DNA from: Pseudomonadota bacterium
GTDB lineage: Bacteria; Pseudomonadota; Gammaproteobacteria; Burkholderiales; Burkholderiaceae_C
Reading direction: 5' to 3'
Assembly: GCA_021819435.1 (NCBI GenBank)
Contig: JAKARB010000005.1
Coordinates: 1 to 64,000, forward strand
DNA length: 64,000 nucleotides
The position numbers and the translations under genes are program-made. Positions 36,555 to 44,466 of this stretch are shown here, piece by piece (position 1 is the first letter of the stretch; each line of letters begins with the position of its first letter). The notes beneath the pieces were generated by a model. The model was not told the DNA's origin and did not search any database. It saw nothing but the letters and a program-made list of their open reading frames with translations.

Positions 36555-37385
36555 TCAGGTCAGTCGTGCATACAGGCCGGTCACCCGATCCATGATCTGC
36601 AAGATGTTTTCGCTGCTGCGCAGCACCTCGGCGCTGTGGCGCGGGGTGCGGGCCTGGCGGTCGATGCGGCTGAGCGCGTTGTCGAAGAAGACCCATTGCT
36701 GGCGGGCCAGGGCCAACTCTTCGTGGATGGTCTGGGTGGCTTCGGGCGCTGCTTCCAGCACGGCCATCGCCTCGACGAATTCACGCCTGGCCACCTCCAG
36801 CTCCCGCTGCTGAATGGGGTCCACATCGGCCCAGGTGATGCTCAGGTAACACTTGGCTGAGCGCTGCGACAGCATGCGCTGGCGCCCGGCGACGTTGACC
36901 AGCCGGCCAACGGGCTTGCCTGATAGCTTTTCGAGCTGGGTGGTGCCCTGATGAGCGAGCTGCAATACGCGGCCATCCAGGGCGAGCAGGCTCGCCGCCT
37001 GTTCTCGTCGGGGGGCGGCTCCCACCAGAGCCAGCTTGTACTCGGCCCAGACCCCTTCAAGCTGCTGGTAGGTGCTGCGAATGGCCGGCTGAGGCGCATA
37101 GGCCTTGAGCTCGACGAGTTGACGGTCGAAGATGGCCATCGATTCGCCCAGGATGCGGCCGGCCTTGGCCTCCTCGACACCCTGCCCAATGGCCAGCCAG
37201 GCCTTGGCCATGCGCTGCGACAGCATGCGCTGGCGACCTGCTTTGTTGATCGCGTCGTTCAGGTCGGACACCTGAGCCCGGACTGTCGCCGGCGTGATGA
37301 GCAGCGAGCTGGCGAAAGAGCTGAGTGCCAATCCCCCCAGCCCTTGCAGGCAGCGGCGGCGTTTGTTGTCGTACATCTGGGTCAT
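36555..37385 (-). CDS. Tat-exported tandem PilJ-N (NarX-like) sensor-domain protein
   Basis: 276-aa periplasmic protein. The start at 37385 gives a short N-region and a twin-arginine signal (NKRRRCLQGLGG) ending near PATVRA; 37427 and 37376 are alternatives. Two PilJ-N repeats are visible, each opening with a near-identical box: NKAGRQRMLSQRMAK and NVAGRQRMLSQRSAK. Related boxes bind nitrate/nitrite in NarX/NarQ sensors. No kinase, HAMP or methylation region is attached, so it would act as a free receptor or binding protein. It lies between the flavoprotein and nasA genes, spaced 13 bases from nasA. Confidence 0.82.
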   Translation of the reverse strand: MTQMYDNKRRRCLQGLGGLALSSFASSLLITPATVRAQVSDLNDAINKAGRQRMLSQRMAKAWLAIGQGVEEAKAGRILGESMAIFDRQLVELKAYAPQPAIRSTYQQLEGVWAEYKLALVGAAPRREQAASLLALDGRVLQLAHQGTTQLEKLSGKPVGRLVNVAGRQRMLSQRSAKCYLSITWADVDPIQQRELEVARREFVEAMAVLEAAPEATQTIHEELALARQQWVFFDNALSRIDRQARTPRHSAEVLRSSENILQIMDRVTGLYARLT

Positions 37386-37447
37386 GCTGAAACTGGGTAT
37401 GCCGCGAACCAGGGGATGCTCGCGCATGGCATGGGGGGCCGCGTGGC

Positions 37448-38695
37448 TCAGGCCGTGGCCTGCAGCGAGGGCTCGTTGACCGCGCCGAACATCAGCCGGT
37501 CGCGGTGGGCAGAAATGGATCGGCCTTCGCGGATCAACTGAAAGTACTGGCTGCCGTCTTCCGTGTCGCCATAGAGGCAGGCGCCGACGAGCTTGTCGCC
37601 GCGGATCACCAACTTCTTGTACGTGCCGCCAAAGGGGTCGGACAACACGATCTCCTCGGTGTCCTCGCCGCCCATGAAATCACCCGCCGAAAACAGGTTG
37701 ATGCCCGTGACCTTCAGCTTGGTCGACACCTGCGAACCCAGGTAACGCCCGATGCCCATGCGCGCCAGGTGATTGGCCACCACCTTGCCCTGCTCATACA
37801 GCGGCGCCACCAGCCCGTAGGCCACGCCCCGGTGCGAGGCGCATTCGCCCACGGCATACACGCGCGGGTCGGTGACGGTCTGCATCGTGTCGGTCACGCT
37901 GATGCCGCCGCGCCCGTCGTGATCACAGCGGATGCCGGCGTTGCGCGCCAATTCGGTGTTGGGGCGAATGCCTGCGGCCATCACCACCAGATCGGCGGGC
38001 ACTTCCTGGCCGTCTTTGAAGCGCACAGTGCGCACGCGGCCGGATCCGTCGCCCAGCAAGGCCTCGGTCTGCGCGGGCAGCAGGAAGCGGATGCCGCGCT
38101 CCTCCAGCGCCTTCTGCAGCAGCTTGCCGGCGACTTCGTCTAGCTGGCGTTCGAGCAGCCACGGCGCCAGGTGCACCACGGTGACCTCCATGCCGCGCTG
38201 GCGCAGGCCGTTGGCGGCCTCCAGCCCCAGCAGCCCACCGCCGATGACCACTGCGTGCTTGTGCGTGGCGGCGGTCTCGATCATGGCCTGCGTGTCGGCG
38301 ATGTCGCGGTAGGCGATCACGCCTTCGAGGTCCTTGCCCGGCACCGGCAGGATGAAGGGGTTCGAGCCCGTGGCCAGCAACAGCCGGTCGTACGGCTCTT
38401 CCGAGCCATCGTCGGCGATGACGACGCGGCGCGCGCGATCAATGCGCGTCACCTTGCGGCCCAGGCGCAGGCGGATGCCGTGCTCCTCGTACCAAGCCAC
38501 CGGGTTGAGGATGATCTCGTCGATCGTCTGTTCGCCGGCCAGGACCGGCGACAACATGATGCGGTTGTAGTTCGGGTGCGGTTCGGCCCCGAACACGGTG
38601 ATGTCATGCAGGTCGGGAGCGAGCTTGAGCAGCTCTTCCAGGGCCCGAACGCCAGCCATGCCATTGCCCACCATCACCAACTTTTGTTTGGTCAT
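37448..38695 (-). CDS. NirB/NasC-like FAD-NAD(P)H reductase of nitrate assimilation
   Basis: 415-aa flavoprotein resembling the N-terminal third of NADH nitrite reductase NirB, or the NasC electron-transfer subunit of assimilatory nitrate reductase. FAD-binding GNGMAGVRALEEL is at the N-terminus, NAD(P)-binding VVIGGGLLGLEAANGL at about 148-163, and YAVGECASHRG near 275 is the second FAD motif. It ends without the BFD, ferrite or sirohaem domains of full NirB. Most likely it supplies electrons to nasA. GGAGC lies 6 bases before the start; a sigma-54 promoter lies 47 bases upstream. Confidence 0.88.
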   Translation of the reverse strand: MTKQKLVMVGNGMAGVRALEELLKLAPDLHDITVFGAEPHPNYNRIMLSPVLAGEQTIDEIILNPVAWYEEHGIRLRLGRKVTRIDRARRVVIADDGSEEPYDRLLLATGSNPFILPVPGKDLEGVIAYRDIADTQAMIETAATHKHAVVIGGGLLGLEAANGLRQRGMEVTVVHLAPWLLERQLDEVAGKLLQKALEERGIRFLLPAQTEALLGDGSGRVRTVRFKDGQEVPADLVVMAAGIRPNTELARNAGIRCDHDGRGGISVTDTMQTVTDPRVYAVGECASHRGVAYGLVAPLYEQGKVVANHLARMGIGRYLGSQVSTKLKVTGINLFSAGDFMGGEDTEEIVLSDPFGGTYKKLVIRGDKLVGACLYGDTEDGSQYFQLIREGRSISAHRDRLMFGAVNEPSLQATA

Positions 38696-38741
38696 GTGCG
38701 TGCTCCATCAGCGGTATCAGTCTTTTTGTGCCGATGAGGCA

Positions 38742-38757
38742 AGCAATTAAAGGGCCA
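38742..38757 (-). promoter_or_regulatory. Sigma-54 promoter of the nitrate reductase operon
   Basis: On the minus strand the sequence is TGGCCCTTTAATTGCT: GG, exactly 10 bases, then GC, with TGGC at -24 and TTGCT at -12 as in the consensus TGGCACG-N4-TTGCW. It predicts a transcript start near 38731 and a ~36-base leader before the flavoprotein gene. Sigma-54 control fits nitrogen assimilation. Confidence 0.7.
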
Positions 38758-38824
38758 GAACCGTGCCCCGGCTTTGCACCGAATGCGGGCGCAGATCTTG
38801 CGTGCTGCATCGAAATCGGGCGTG

Positions 38825-38839
38825 GCACCATGATCGTGC
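38825..38839. promoter_or_regulatory. NtrC-like binding site
   Basis: GCACC-ATGAT-CGTGC matches the NtrC dyad GCACC-N5-GGTGC at 9 of 10 positions. Its centre lies ~100 bp upstream of the predicted sigma-54 start, the usual enhancer distance. A second weaker match, GCACC-GAATG-CGGGC, lies at 38776-38790. Confidence 0.5.
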
Positions 38840-38880
38840 GCGCTCAGGACAAACAAGAAAACGCGCCTGCTGAGGACGAC

Positions 38881-40620
38881 ATGAGTTTCGACGTGGACAT
38901 CGGCTGGGCCAGCGAGCGCGGGCCCCGCACCGACATGGAAGATTTCGCCGCAGTGCGCCGCCCTGGGCCTGGCGAAGCCGCCTGGGGCGTCGTCGCCGCG
39001 GTGGCGGATGGCGTCTCCCAAGGCGGTCTGGGCAAGGAAGCCGCCCAGACCACTGTGATGGGCCTGCTGCGCGACTGGTACGCCACCCCCGCCACGTGGG
39101 ATCCGACTGTGGCGCTGGAGCGCTTGATCGCCGCCCAGAACGCCTGGCTGGTCGACCACAACCGGCGCCGCCAGTCGGTGCGCCGCGAGGACCGCACCGG
39201 TGGTGCCGGCATGAGCACGCTCACCGCGTTGGTGCTGCGCGCCCACGGCTACACCCTCGCGCACGTGGGCGACACCCGCGCCTGGCTGATCCGCCATGGC
39301 GAATGCTCCCAGTTGACGCAAGACCACACGCTCGGCCAACTCACGTTCCAGAACGGCCTCACCCGCGCGATCGGCCTCGACGAATCAGTGAAGGTCGACT
39401 ACTTCAGTGGCGACCTCCAGGTGCACGATGTTTTCGTGCTCACCAGCGACGGCGTTCACGGTGTGCTCTCGGCCCGCCAGATCCAGCAATTCGCCCAGCA
39501 GGGCTCCACCCAGGAAGCCGCCGACGCCATGGTCGCCAAGGCGCTGGCCTCGGGCGGGCGGGACAACGCCACGGCGCTCGTCATCCGCATCACGGGCCTG
39601 GATGCGGCCACCCTCGAAGACCACACGCGACGCAGCCGTCAACTGCCCGTGCCTCAGCGCCTGAAAGACGGCGACTTGATCGACGGCATGCAGGTGGAGG
39701 CGCTGGTCTTCAACAACGGCGTGCACCGCGTCTACCGCGTCAGGCACCTCGCTTCCGGACGCGTGCAGGCCCTCAAAACGCTGCACGAAGCCCGCGCCAG
39801 CGACCCGGAAGAACGCCAGATGCTCGCCCACGAAGCGTGGCTGGGCGCCCGCGTGTCCGAGCGCGAGGCGCGTGGCTTCCTGCACGTCGTCGAGCCCGAT
39901 CAGCCCACGTTTTTCTACACGCTGTCCGACTGGCTCTCCGGCCAGACGCTTGGCCACATGCTCGCGCAAGAGCGGCACTTTCCGGTGCACGAGGTCATCG
40001 CTGGCATCACCGCCTTGGTGCGGGCCTTGGGGCGCTTGCACCAGCATGGCGTCATCCACCGCGACATCAAGCCCGACAACCTGCACCTGGGCGACGACGG
40101 CCAGTGGCGCATCCTCGACCTGGGCGTGGCCCTGTCCGGCAAGGAACCCGAGTCGCTGCGCGTGCTGCACGCCGGCACCCCCAGCTACATGAACCCGGAG
40201 CAATGGAGCGATGACCCTGCGTTGTCTCGCGCCACCTTCCAGTCCGACCTCTACGCCCTGGGCGTGTCGCTCTACGTTTGGCTCACCGGGCGCCTGCCCC
40301 ATGGCGAGATCGAGCCCTACCAACTCGCCCGCTACCGGCGCGACCCGGTGCCGCCCTCGCGGCTGCGGCCCGACGTGCCCATCTGGCTGGACCACATCGT
40401 CCTCAAGGCCATCGCGCGCGATCACAAACAGCGCTTCGAAACCGCCGAAGAAATGCTGCTTGCCCTTGAGCGCGGCGCTTCTCGACCCTTGAGCGCCCCT
40501 GCGGCGTCACCACTGCTGGCGCGTGACCCGGCCATGGTCTGGAAAATCGCCTTGGGCGTTTCTGTGCTCTTCAACCTGCTGCTGGTCTATTGGCTGGTGT
40601 TCCTGCCTAGTGGGCGGTGA
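38881..40620 (+). CDS. Membrane-anchored PP2C phosphatase-Ser/Thr kinase fusion
   Basis: 579-aa protein from ATG 38881 (GAGGA 4 bases upstream); upstream in-frame starts overlap the NtrC-like site. Residues ~1-245 are a PP2C/PPM phosphatase with metal-binding Asp in RTDMEDF, VADGVSQGG, HVGDTRAWL, TSDGVHG and GGRDNATAL. Residues ~270-535 are a Hanks-type kinase with ALKTL (ATP Lys), HRDIKPDN near 393, DLG in place of DFG, and GTPSYMNPEQ. One C-terminal membrane helix (about 553-575) anchors it. It lies between the nas operon and narK; similar fusions occur in nitrate clusters. Targets are unknown. Confidence 0.9.
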   Translation: MSFDVDIGWASERGPRTDMEDFAAVRRPGPGEAAWGVVAAVADGVSQGGLGKEAAQTTVMGLLRDWYATPATWDPTVALERLIAAQNAWLVDHNRRRQSVRREDRTGGAGMSTLTALVLRAHGYTLAHVGDTRAWLIRHGECSQLTQDHTLGQLTFQNGLTRAIGLDESVKVDYFSGDLQVHDVFVLTSDGVHGVLSARQIQQFAQQGSTQEAADAMVAKALASGGRDNATALVIRITGLDAATLEDHTRRSRQLPVPQRLKDGDLIDGMQVEALVFNNGVHRVYRVRHLASGRVQALKTLHEARASDPEERQMLAHEAWLGARVSEREARGFLHVVEPDQPTFFYTLSDWLSGQTLGHMLAQERHFPVHEVIAGITALVRALGRLHQHGVIHRDIKPDNLHLGDDGQWRILDLGVALSGKEPESLRVLHAGTPSYMNPEQWSDDPALSRATFQSDLYALGVSLYVWLTGRLPHGEIEPYQLARYRRDPVPPSRLRPDVPIWLDHIVLKAIARDHKQRFETAEEMLLALERGASRPLSAPAASPLLARDPAMVWKIALGVSVLFNLLLVYWLVFLPSGR

Positions 40621-40652
40621 GGGGCGGTGAGGGGCGGTGAGGGGCGGTGAGG
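40611..40652. repeat. 10-bp tandem repeat over the kinase stop codon
   Basis: Four consecutive copies of GGGGCGGTGA (the first as TGGGCGGTGA) plus GG. The kinase TGA stop is the end of the first copy, and each later copy repeats an in-frame-like TGA at 10-base steps. Likely produced by replication slippage; copy number may vary between strains. Confidence 0.85.
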
Positions 40653-40681
40653 ATTGCCGCCGGCCTCGGCGCGGGGCCCTG

Positions 40682-40718
40682 AAAGCGACAAACCCCGCAG
40701 GCGGTGGCCTCGCGGGGT
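40682..40718 (-). terminator. Terminator of narK
   Basis: Plus-strand ACCCCGCAGGC (40692-40702), loop GGTG, then GCCT, a one-base bulge and GCGGGGT (to 40718). Read on the minus strand the hairpin is followed by TTTGTCGCTTTC, as expected for the end of the leftward narK transcript 90 bases downstream of its stop. Confidence 0.6.
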
Positions 40719-40808
40719 GTCCGGCGACAGAAATTGGCAACTGCTTTCGGCGATTCGGGGCAAGCCTCGTGAGCCCGCCCCGTCGTGACGGTGGCCTCGG
40801 AGTGAGGT

Positions 40809-42065
40809 TCAGCGGCTGGAGCTGGCGGTCTGGTTGAACGCGGCCGACGTGCCACCGGAGGTGCGGGCGCGCCCGCCCTTTTCTGCCCAGGTGCGCGTCC
40901 AGCGGATCTGCATGATGCGCATCATGACGAGCACGGCCACGCCAAGCACGGCGAAGGCCAGGAAGCCATAAAAGTAAGTGCCCAGGTGCTGCTTGGACAG
41001 GCCCATGGCGTTGGGGATGAAGCCGCCACCCAGGGCGCCCAGCTCACCAATCATGGAGCCGGCCACGGCGGTGGTCAGCGGCCAACGCAGCGGCACCAAC
41101 TGGAAGAGCGCGCCATTGCCTGCTCCAAGCGATGCAAAGCACAGCATGAACAGCAAGGTGGTCAGCGCCAGGCTCTGGCCCATCGTGCCGCAGATCACCA
41201 GCGTGACGATCACCATCGACAGCACGGCCGTGAGCGTGTTGATGCCGCCCCAGCGATCAGACAGCCAGCCCCCCACCACGCGGGTGGCCGAGCCCATCAG
41301 CGTGGCCAGCATGGTGAGTTGCCCCGCTTCGATCTTCGTGACCTTGAACTGGTCATAAAAGTAAGTCGGCAGGAAGTTGGCCAGGCCGATGAAGCCCCCG
41401 AAGGTGATCACGTAGATCAGGCTGAAGGCCCAGCCGTCCTTCTCGAACAGGCAGGAAATGTGTTCGCGGAAGGTCTGCTCCTCGCGGTCGGGCGGCTCCT
41501 TTGCGCAGATCGCCATGACGATCATGGGCACCAGCATGGTGAACGCGGCCAGGCCGTACACCGTCTGCCAGCCAAACTTGGTGGCCAAGGGAGGTGCGAA
41601 CAGCACGGCCAGCACCGTGCCGCTGTTGCCGGCTCCCGCGATGCCCATGGCCAGGCCCTTGTACTTGGGTGGGAACCAGCCCGAACCCAGCGACAGCGCG
41701 ATGCCGAAGCTGCCGCCGGCGATGCCCAGCAGCACGCCCATGGCGAGCACCTCGTTGTGCGTGTCGACGAAGAAGTAACCGAAAGCCAGGGCCAGGATGA
41801 TCAGCCCCATTTCCACCATCGCCGCGCTCTTGCGCCCGATGTACTGGGCCAGCAGGCCAAGCGGGAAGCGCATCAGGGCGCCCGCCAGGATCGGCACCGA
41901 GATCATGAACCCCTTCTCGGCGGGCGAGAGCTTGAACGTCTCGCTGATGAAGGGGGCCATGGCGCCATTGAGCACCCAGATGGCGAAGGTGAAATCGAAA
42001 TACAGGAATGAAGCGAACAGGGTCGGAGCGTGACCCGCCTTCAAGAAGGCCTTGTAGTTGGACAT
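40809..42065 (-). CDS. narK: Nitrate/nitrite transporter NarK/NasA-type (MFS, NNP family)
   Basis: 418-aa inner-membrane transporter with 12 predicted helices. The NNP signature is present in the Gly-rich GIAGAGNSGTVLA (about 140-152) and in SLGSGWFPPKYKGLAMG just before it; a second GAGNGALFQL repeat lies near 315. It brings nitrate into the cell for the NasA enzyme. GAGG 6 bases upstream of ATG 42065 supports the start. It is transcribed alone from a sigma-54 promoter. Confidence 0.93.
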   Translation of the reverse strand: MSNYKAFLKAGHAPTLFASFLYFDFTFAIWVLNGAMAPFISETFKLSPAEKGFMISVPILAGALMRFPLGLLAQYIGRKSAAMVEMGLIILALAFGYFFVDTHNEVLAMGVLLGIAGGSFGIALSLGSGWFPPKYKGLAMGIAGAGNSGTVLAVLFAPPLATKFGWQTVYGLAAFTMLVPMIVMAICAKEPPDREEQTFREHISCLFEKDGWAFSLIYVITFGGFIGLANFLPTYFYDQFKVTKIEAGQLTMLATLMGSATRVVGGWLSDRWGGINTLTAVLSMVIVTLVICGTMGQSLALTTLLFMLCFASLGAGNGALFQLVPLRWPLTTAVAGSMIGELGALGGGFIPNAMGLSKQHLGTYFYGFLAFAVLGVAVLVMMRIMQIRWTRTWAEKGGRARTSGGTSAAFNQTASSSR

Positions 42066-42126
42066 GGTGAACCTCAGCTAGCGCGTGCACCATCGTGGGT
42101 GACGCTTGTGTTTGTGCTCGAACACA

Positions 42127-42142
42127 TGCAAATCGGGTGCCA
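42127..42142 (-). promoter_or_regulatory. Sigma-54 promoter of narK
   Basis: Minus-strand TGGCACCCGATTTGCA: near-perfect -24 TGGCAC and -12 TTGCA, with 10 bases between GG and GC. Predicted start near 42117 and a ~52-base leader to narK. A GCACC-N5-TGAGC partial NtrC dyad (42205-42219) lies ~95 bp upstream, overlapping the dcd start. Confidence 0.75.
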
Positions 42143-42213
42143 GCTTGGTGCGTTGCGTTTGAATGCCATCCGGATCAAGCACAATGTCGATCGACGTCAC
42201 AGGAGCACCCCGC

Positions 42214-42783
42214 ATGAGCATCAAGTCCGACCGCTGGATCCGCCGCATGGCCGAAGAGCACGGCATGATCGAGCCCTTCGAGCCGGGCCAGGTTCGTCAC
42301 GCCGCCGACGGCCACAAGATCGTCAGTTACGGCACGAGCAGCTACGGCTACGACATCCGCTGTGCCCCCGAGTTCAAGGTTTTCACCAACATCCACAGCA
42401 CGGTGGTGGACCCGAAGAACTTCGACGAGAAGAGCTTCGTCGACATCGAGAGCGATGTCTGCATCATCCCGCCCAACAGCTTCGCCCTGGCTCGCACCGT
42501 CGAGTACTTCCGCATCCCGCGCAACGTGCTCACCATCTGCCTGGGCAAGAGCACCTACGCGCGCTGCGGCATCATCGTCAACGTGACGCCGTTCGAGCCC
42601 GAGTGGGAGGGCTATGTCACGCTCGAATTCAGCAACACCACGCCGCTGCCGGCCAAGATCTACGCTGGCGAGGGCTGCGCCCAGGTGCTGTTCTTCGAGA
42701 GCGACGAGGTGTGCGAGACGAGCTACAAGGACCGTGGCGGCAAATACCAGGGGCAGCACGGGGTGACCTTGCCCAAGACCTGA
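42214..42783 (+). CDS. dcd: dCTP deaminase
   Basis: 189-aa trimeric enzyme converting dCTP to dUTP for thymidylate synthesis. ATG 42214 has AGGAG 8 bases upstream and yields the standard N-terminus [13 protein letters not shown]. Conserved segments include [15 protein letters not shown], the nucleotide-binding [10 protein letters not shown], and catalytic Glu in [13 protein letters not shown] (about 124-136). Divergent from narK. Confidence 0.95.
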   Translation: MSIKSDRWIRRMAEEHGMIEPFEPGQVRHAADGHKIVSYGTSSYGYDIRCAPEFKVFTNIHSTVVDPKNFDEKSFVDIESDVCIIPPNSFALARTVEYFRIPRNVLTICLGKSTYARCGIIVNVTPFEPEWEGYVTLEFSNTTPLPAKIYAGEGCAQVLFFESDEVCETSYKDRGGKYQGQHGVTLPKT

Positions 42784-43091
42784 TGGACGCGTGATGAAGG
42801 CCTGATGAATGCAAGTGCTTCCATTGCGTGAAAAGATGGCATTGTTGATGTCCACAATGCACAGGCCTCATTACGCGCCGTTACAATGATGGCAGACACG
42901 TGGCGCCTCCGCGAGCTGGCGGTCGCCCGACTGCGAAAACAAGGCTGCTTTCAACCGGAAGCAGGCTCGAAAAACGGCAGAGAGTGACCCCGTCAGGTCG
43001 GTGCAGCACCCAGGTGCATGCGCTCGACCAGTGGGAGGGGGCGCGGCGGTGCACGTGTCTGAAGCAGTACCTCCACTTGGCCCCGACCCCC
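42784..43091. other. Intergenic region with candidate structured leader
   Basis: 308 bp without a convincing gene. A TACAAT -10-like box is at 42882-42887, with no good -35. A compact hairpin CTGCTTTC-AACC-GGAAGCAG (42945-42964, one wobble) follows. The stretch could be a long leader of the DUF1801 gene or an unrecognised small RNA; nothing matches a known RNA family by eye. Confidence 0.3.
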
Positions 43092-43508
43092 ATGCGCCGA
43101 CCTCTTCAATCTCCCGCCCTGGTTAATGCGTTCTACGACAGCTTGCGACCCGAGCAGCGCGAGACCGCACAAATTATGCAGCGCGCCATCCTGGCTGCCG
43201 CGCCGCACCTCCGCCCCGAAGTCAAATGGGGCAACTTGTGCTTCATGCACGACACCGAAAATGTCCTGGCGCTCGTCCTGTTCAAGGCCAATGCGCACCT
43301 TCAGGTTTTCAACGGCGTCATGCTGCTGAGCGAATTTCCCGAACTCGAAGGCTCTGGCAAGGGCATGCGGCACGTGAAGTTCCGCTACCGCCAGCCTGTC
43401 AACGAGCAACTCATCCGCGAACTGACGTTGGGCAGCCTGCAAGCGCTGGCCGTCCAGCAAGCCCGTCAAGCCCGCGCTGCTTCCCGCTGGGGGGGCGAGC
43501 GCGCCTAG
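43092..43508 (+). CDS. DUF1801 domain protein
   Basis: 138-aa small protein; ATG 43092 gives the family-like start MRRPLQSPALVNAFYDSL. The DUF1801 fold is suggested by PEVKWGNLCFMHDTENVLALVLFKAHLQVFN-type segments (PEVKWGNLCF near 51, MRHVKFRY near 98). Function unknown; the family is related to iron-chaperone-like YdhG. An in-frame upstream extension to 42900 is open but atypical. Confidence 0.75.
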   Translation: MRRPLQSPALVNAFYDSLRPEQRETAQIMQRAILAAAPHLRPEVKWGNLCFMHDTENVLALVLFKANAHLQVFNGVMLLSEFPELEGSGKGMRHVKFRYRQPVNEQLIRELTLGSLQALAVQQARQARAASRWGGERA

Positions 43509-43569
43509 TCACGCGCCAGTGACCCTTCAGTCGGGCGGGCTGCCTGCCGATTGTTAGCATGTGACGACC

Positions 43570-44427
43570 ATGCACCTGATCAACGCCGACCTGCACTGCC
43601 ATTCCAATGTTTCCGACGGCACGCTGACGCCGGAAGCGGTGGCGGCGCGCGCGGCGGCGAACGGCGTGGCCCTGTGGTCGCTCACCGATCACGACGAAGT
43701 CGGTGGCCAGCACCGTGCCCGCGATGCTGCCGCTCGCCTGGGCATGGGTTACCTGCCGGGGGCCGAAATCTCGGTCACCTTCGCCGACAAGACCGTGCAC
43801 ATCGTCGGCCTGGGTTTCGATCCGGATGACTCCCAGCTTTGCCAAGGTTTGGCGGACACACGCAATGGCCGCGAGCGCCGTGCGCGTGACATCGCTGCCG
43901 AGCTGGCCAAGGTGGGCATCCCGGGCGCCTTCGAAGGTGCGCTCAAATTCGTCGGCAACCCTGACCTGATCTCGCGCACGCACTTCGCTCGTTACATCGT
44001 CGAGACCGGGGTGTGCGCCGACCCGCACGAGGTGTTCAGGCATTACCTGGCTGAAGGCAAGCCAGGGTTCGTGCCGCATCGCTGGGCTCGCCTTTCTGAC
44101 GCCGTGCGCTGGATCACCGATGCCGGCGGCGTGGCGGTCATCGCCCATCCAGGCCGCTATGACTTCACGCCGAACGAGGAATTCGCCCTGTTCAGCGAGT
44201 TCAAGGCTCACGGAGGCCGGGCGGTGGAAGTCGTCACTGGCAGCCACACGGTGGCCGAGTACGCGCGCTACGCCGACATGGCCATCGAGTTCGACCTGCT
44301 GGCCTCGCGTGGATCCGATTTCCACGATCCGTCCGAAAGCCACACGGACCTGGGCTCGCTGCCCGACCTGCCAGGCAAAGTCACGCCGGTCTGGGTTGCG
44401 CTGCAGGATCGCATCCTTCAGCCCTGA
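43570..44427 (+). CDS. PHP-domain phosphoesterase (RNase AM/YciV-like)
   Basis: 285-aa metal-dependent phosphoesterase. PHP motifs are present: DLHCHSNVSDG (about 7-17), LTDHDEVGG, PGAEISV, the VIAHPGRYD segment near 195 and SRGSDFHDPSE near 255. E. coli YciV/Rnm members degrade 5' ends of short RNAs or 3',5'-nucleoside bisphosphates. ATG 43570 is chosen; GTG 43561 is possible. A YciO gene follows 39 bases later, a pairing (yciV-yciO) also found in E. coli. Confidence 0.88.
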   Translation: MHLINADLHCHSNVSDGTLTPEAVAARAAANGVALWSLTDHDEVGGQHRARDAAARLGMGYLPGAEISVTFADKTVHIVGLGFDPDDSQLCQGLADTRNGRERRARDIAAELAKVGIPGAFEGALKFVGNPDLISRTHFARYIVETGVCADPHEVFRHYLAEGKPGFVPHRWARLSDAVRWITDAGGVAVIAHPGRYDFTPNEEFALFSEFKAHGGRAVEVVTGSHTVAEYARYADMAIEFDLLASRGSDFHDPSESHTDLGSLPDLPGKVTPVWVALQDRILQP

Positions 44428-44466
44428 GGCACGAGGCTCGTTCGGCATTCACGTTAGGCTCGGGCC

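Noticed and set aside
34304-36595. Long rightward open frame antisense to nasA
   Set aside because: nasA has intact cofactor motifs throughout; the opposite translation has no recognisable domains and Gly/Ala/Val-rich composition.
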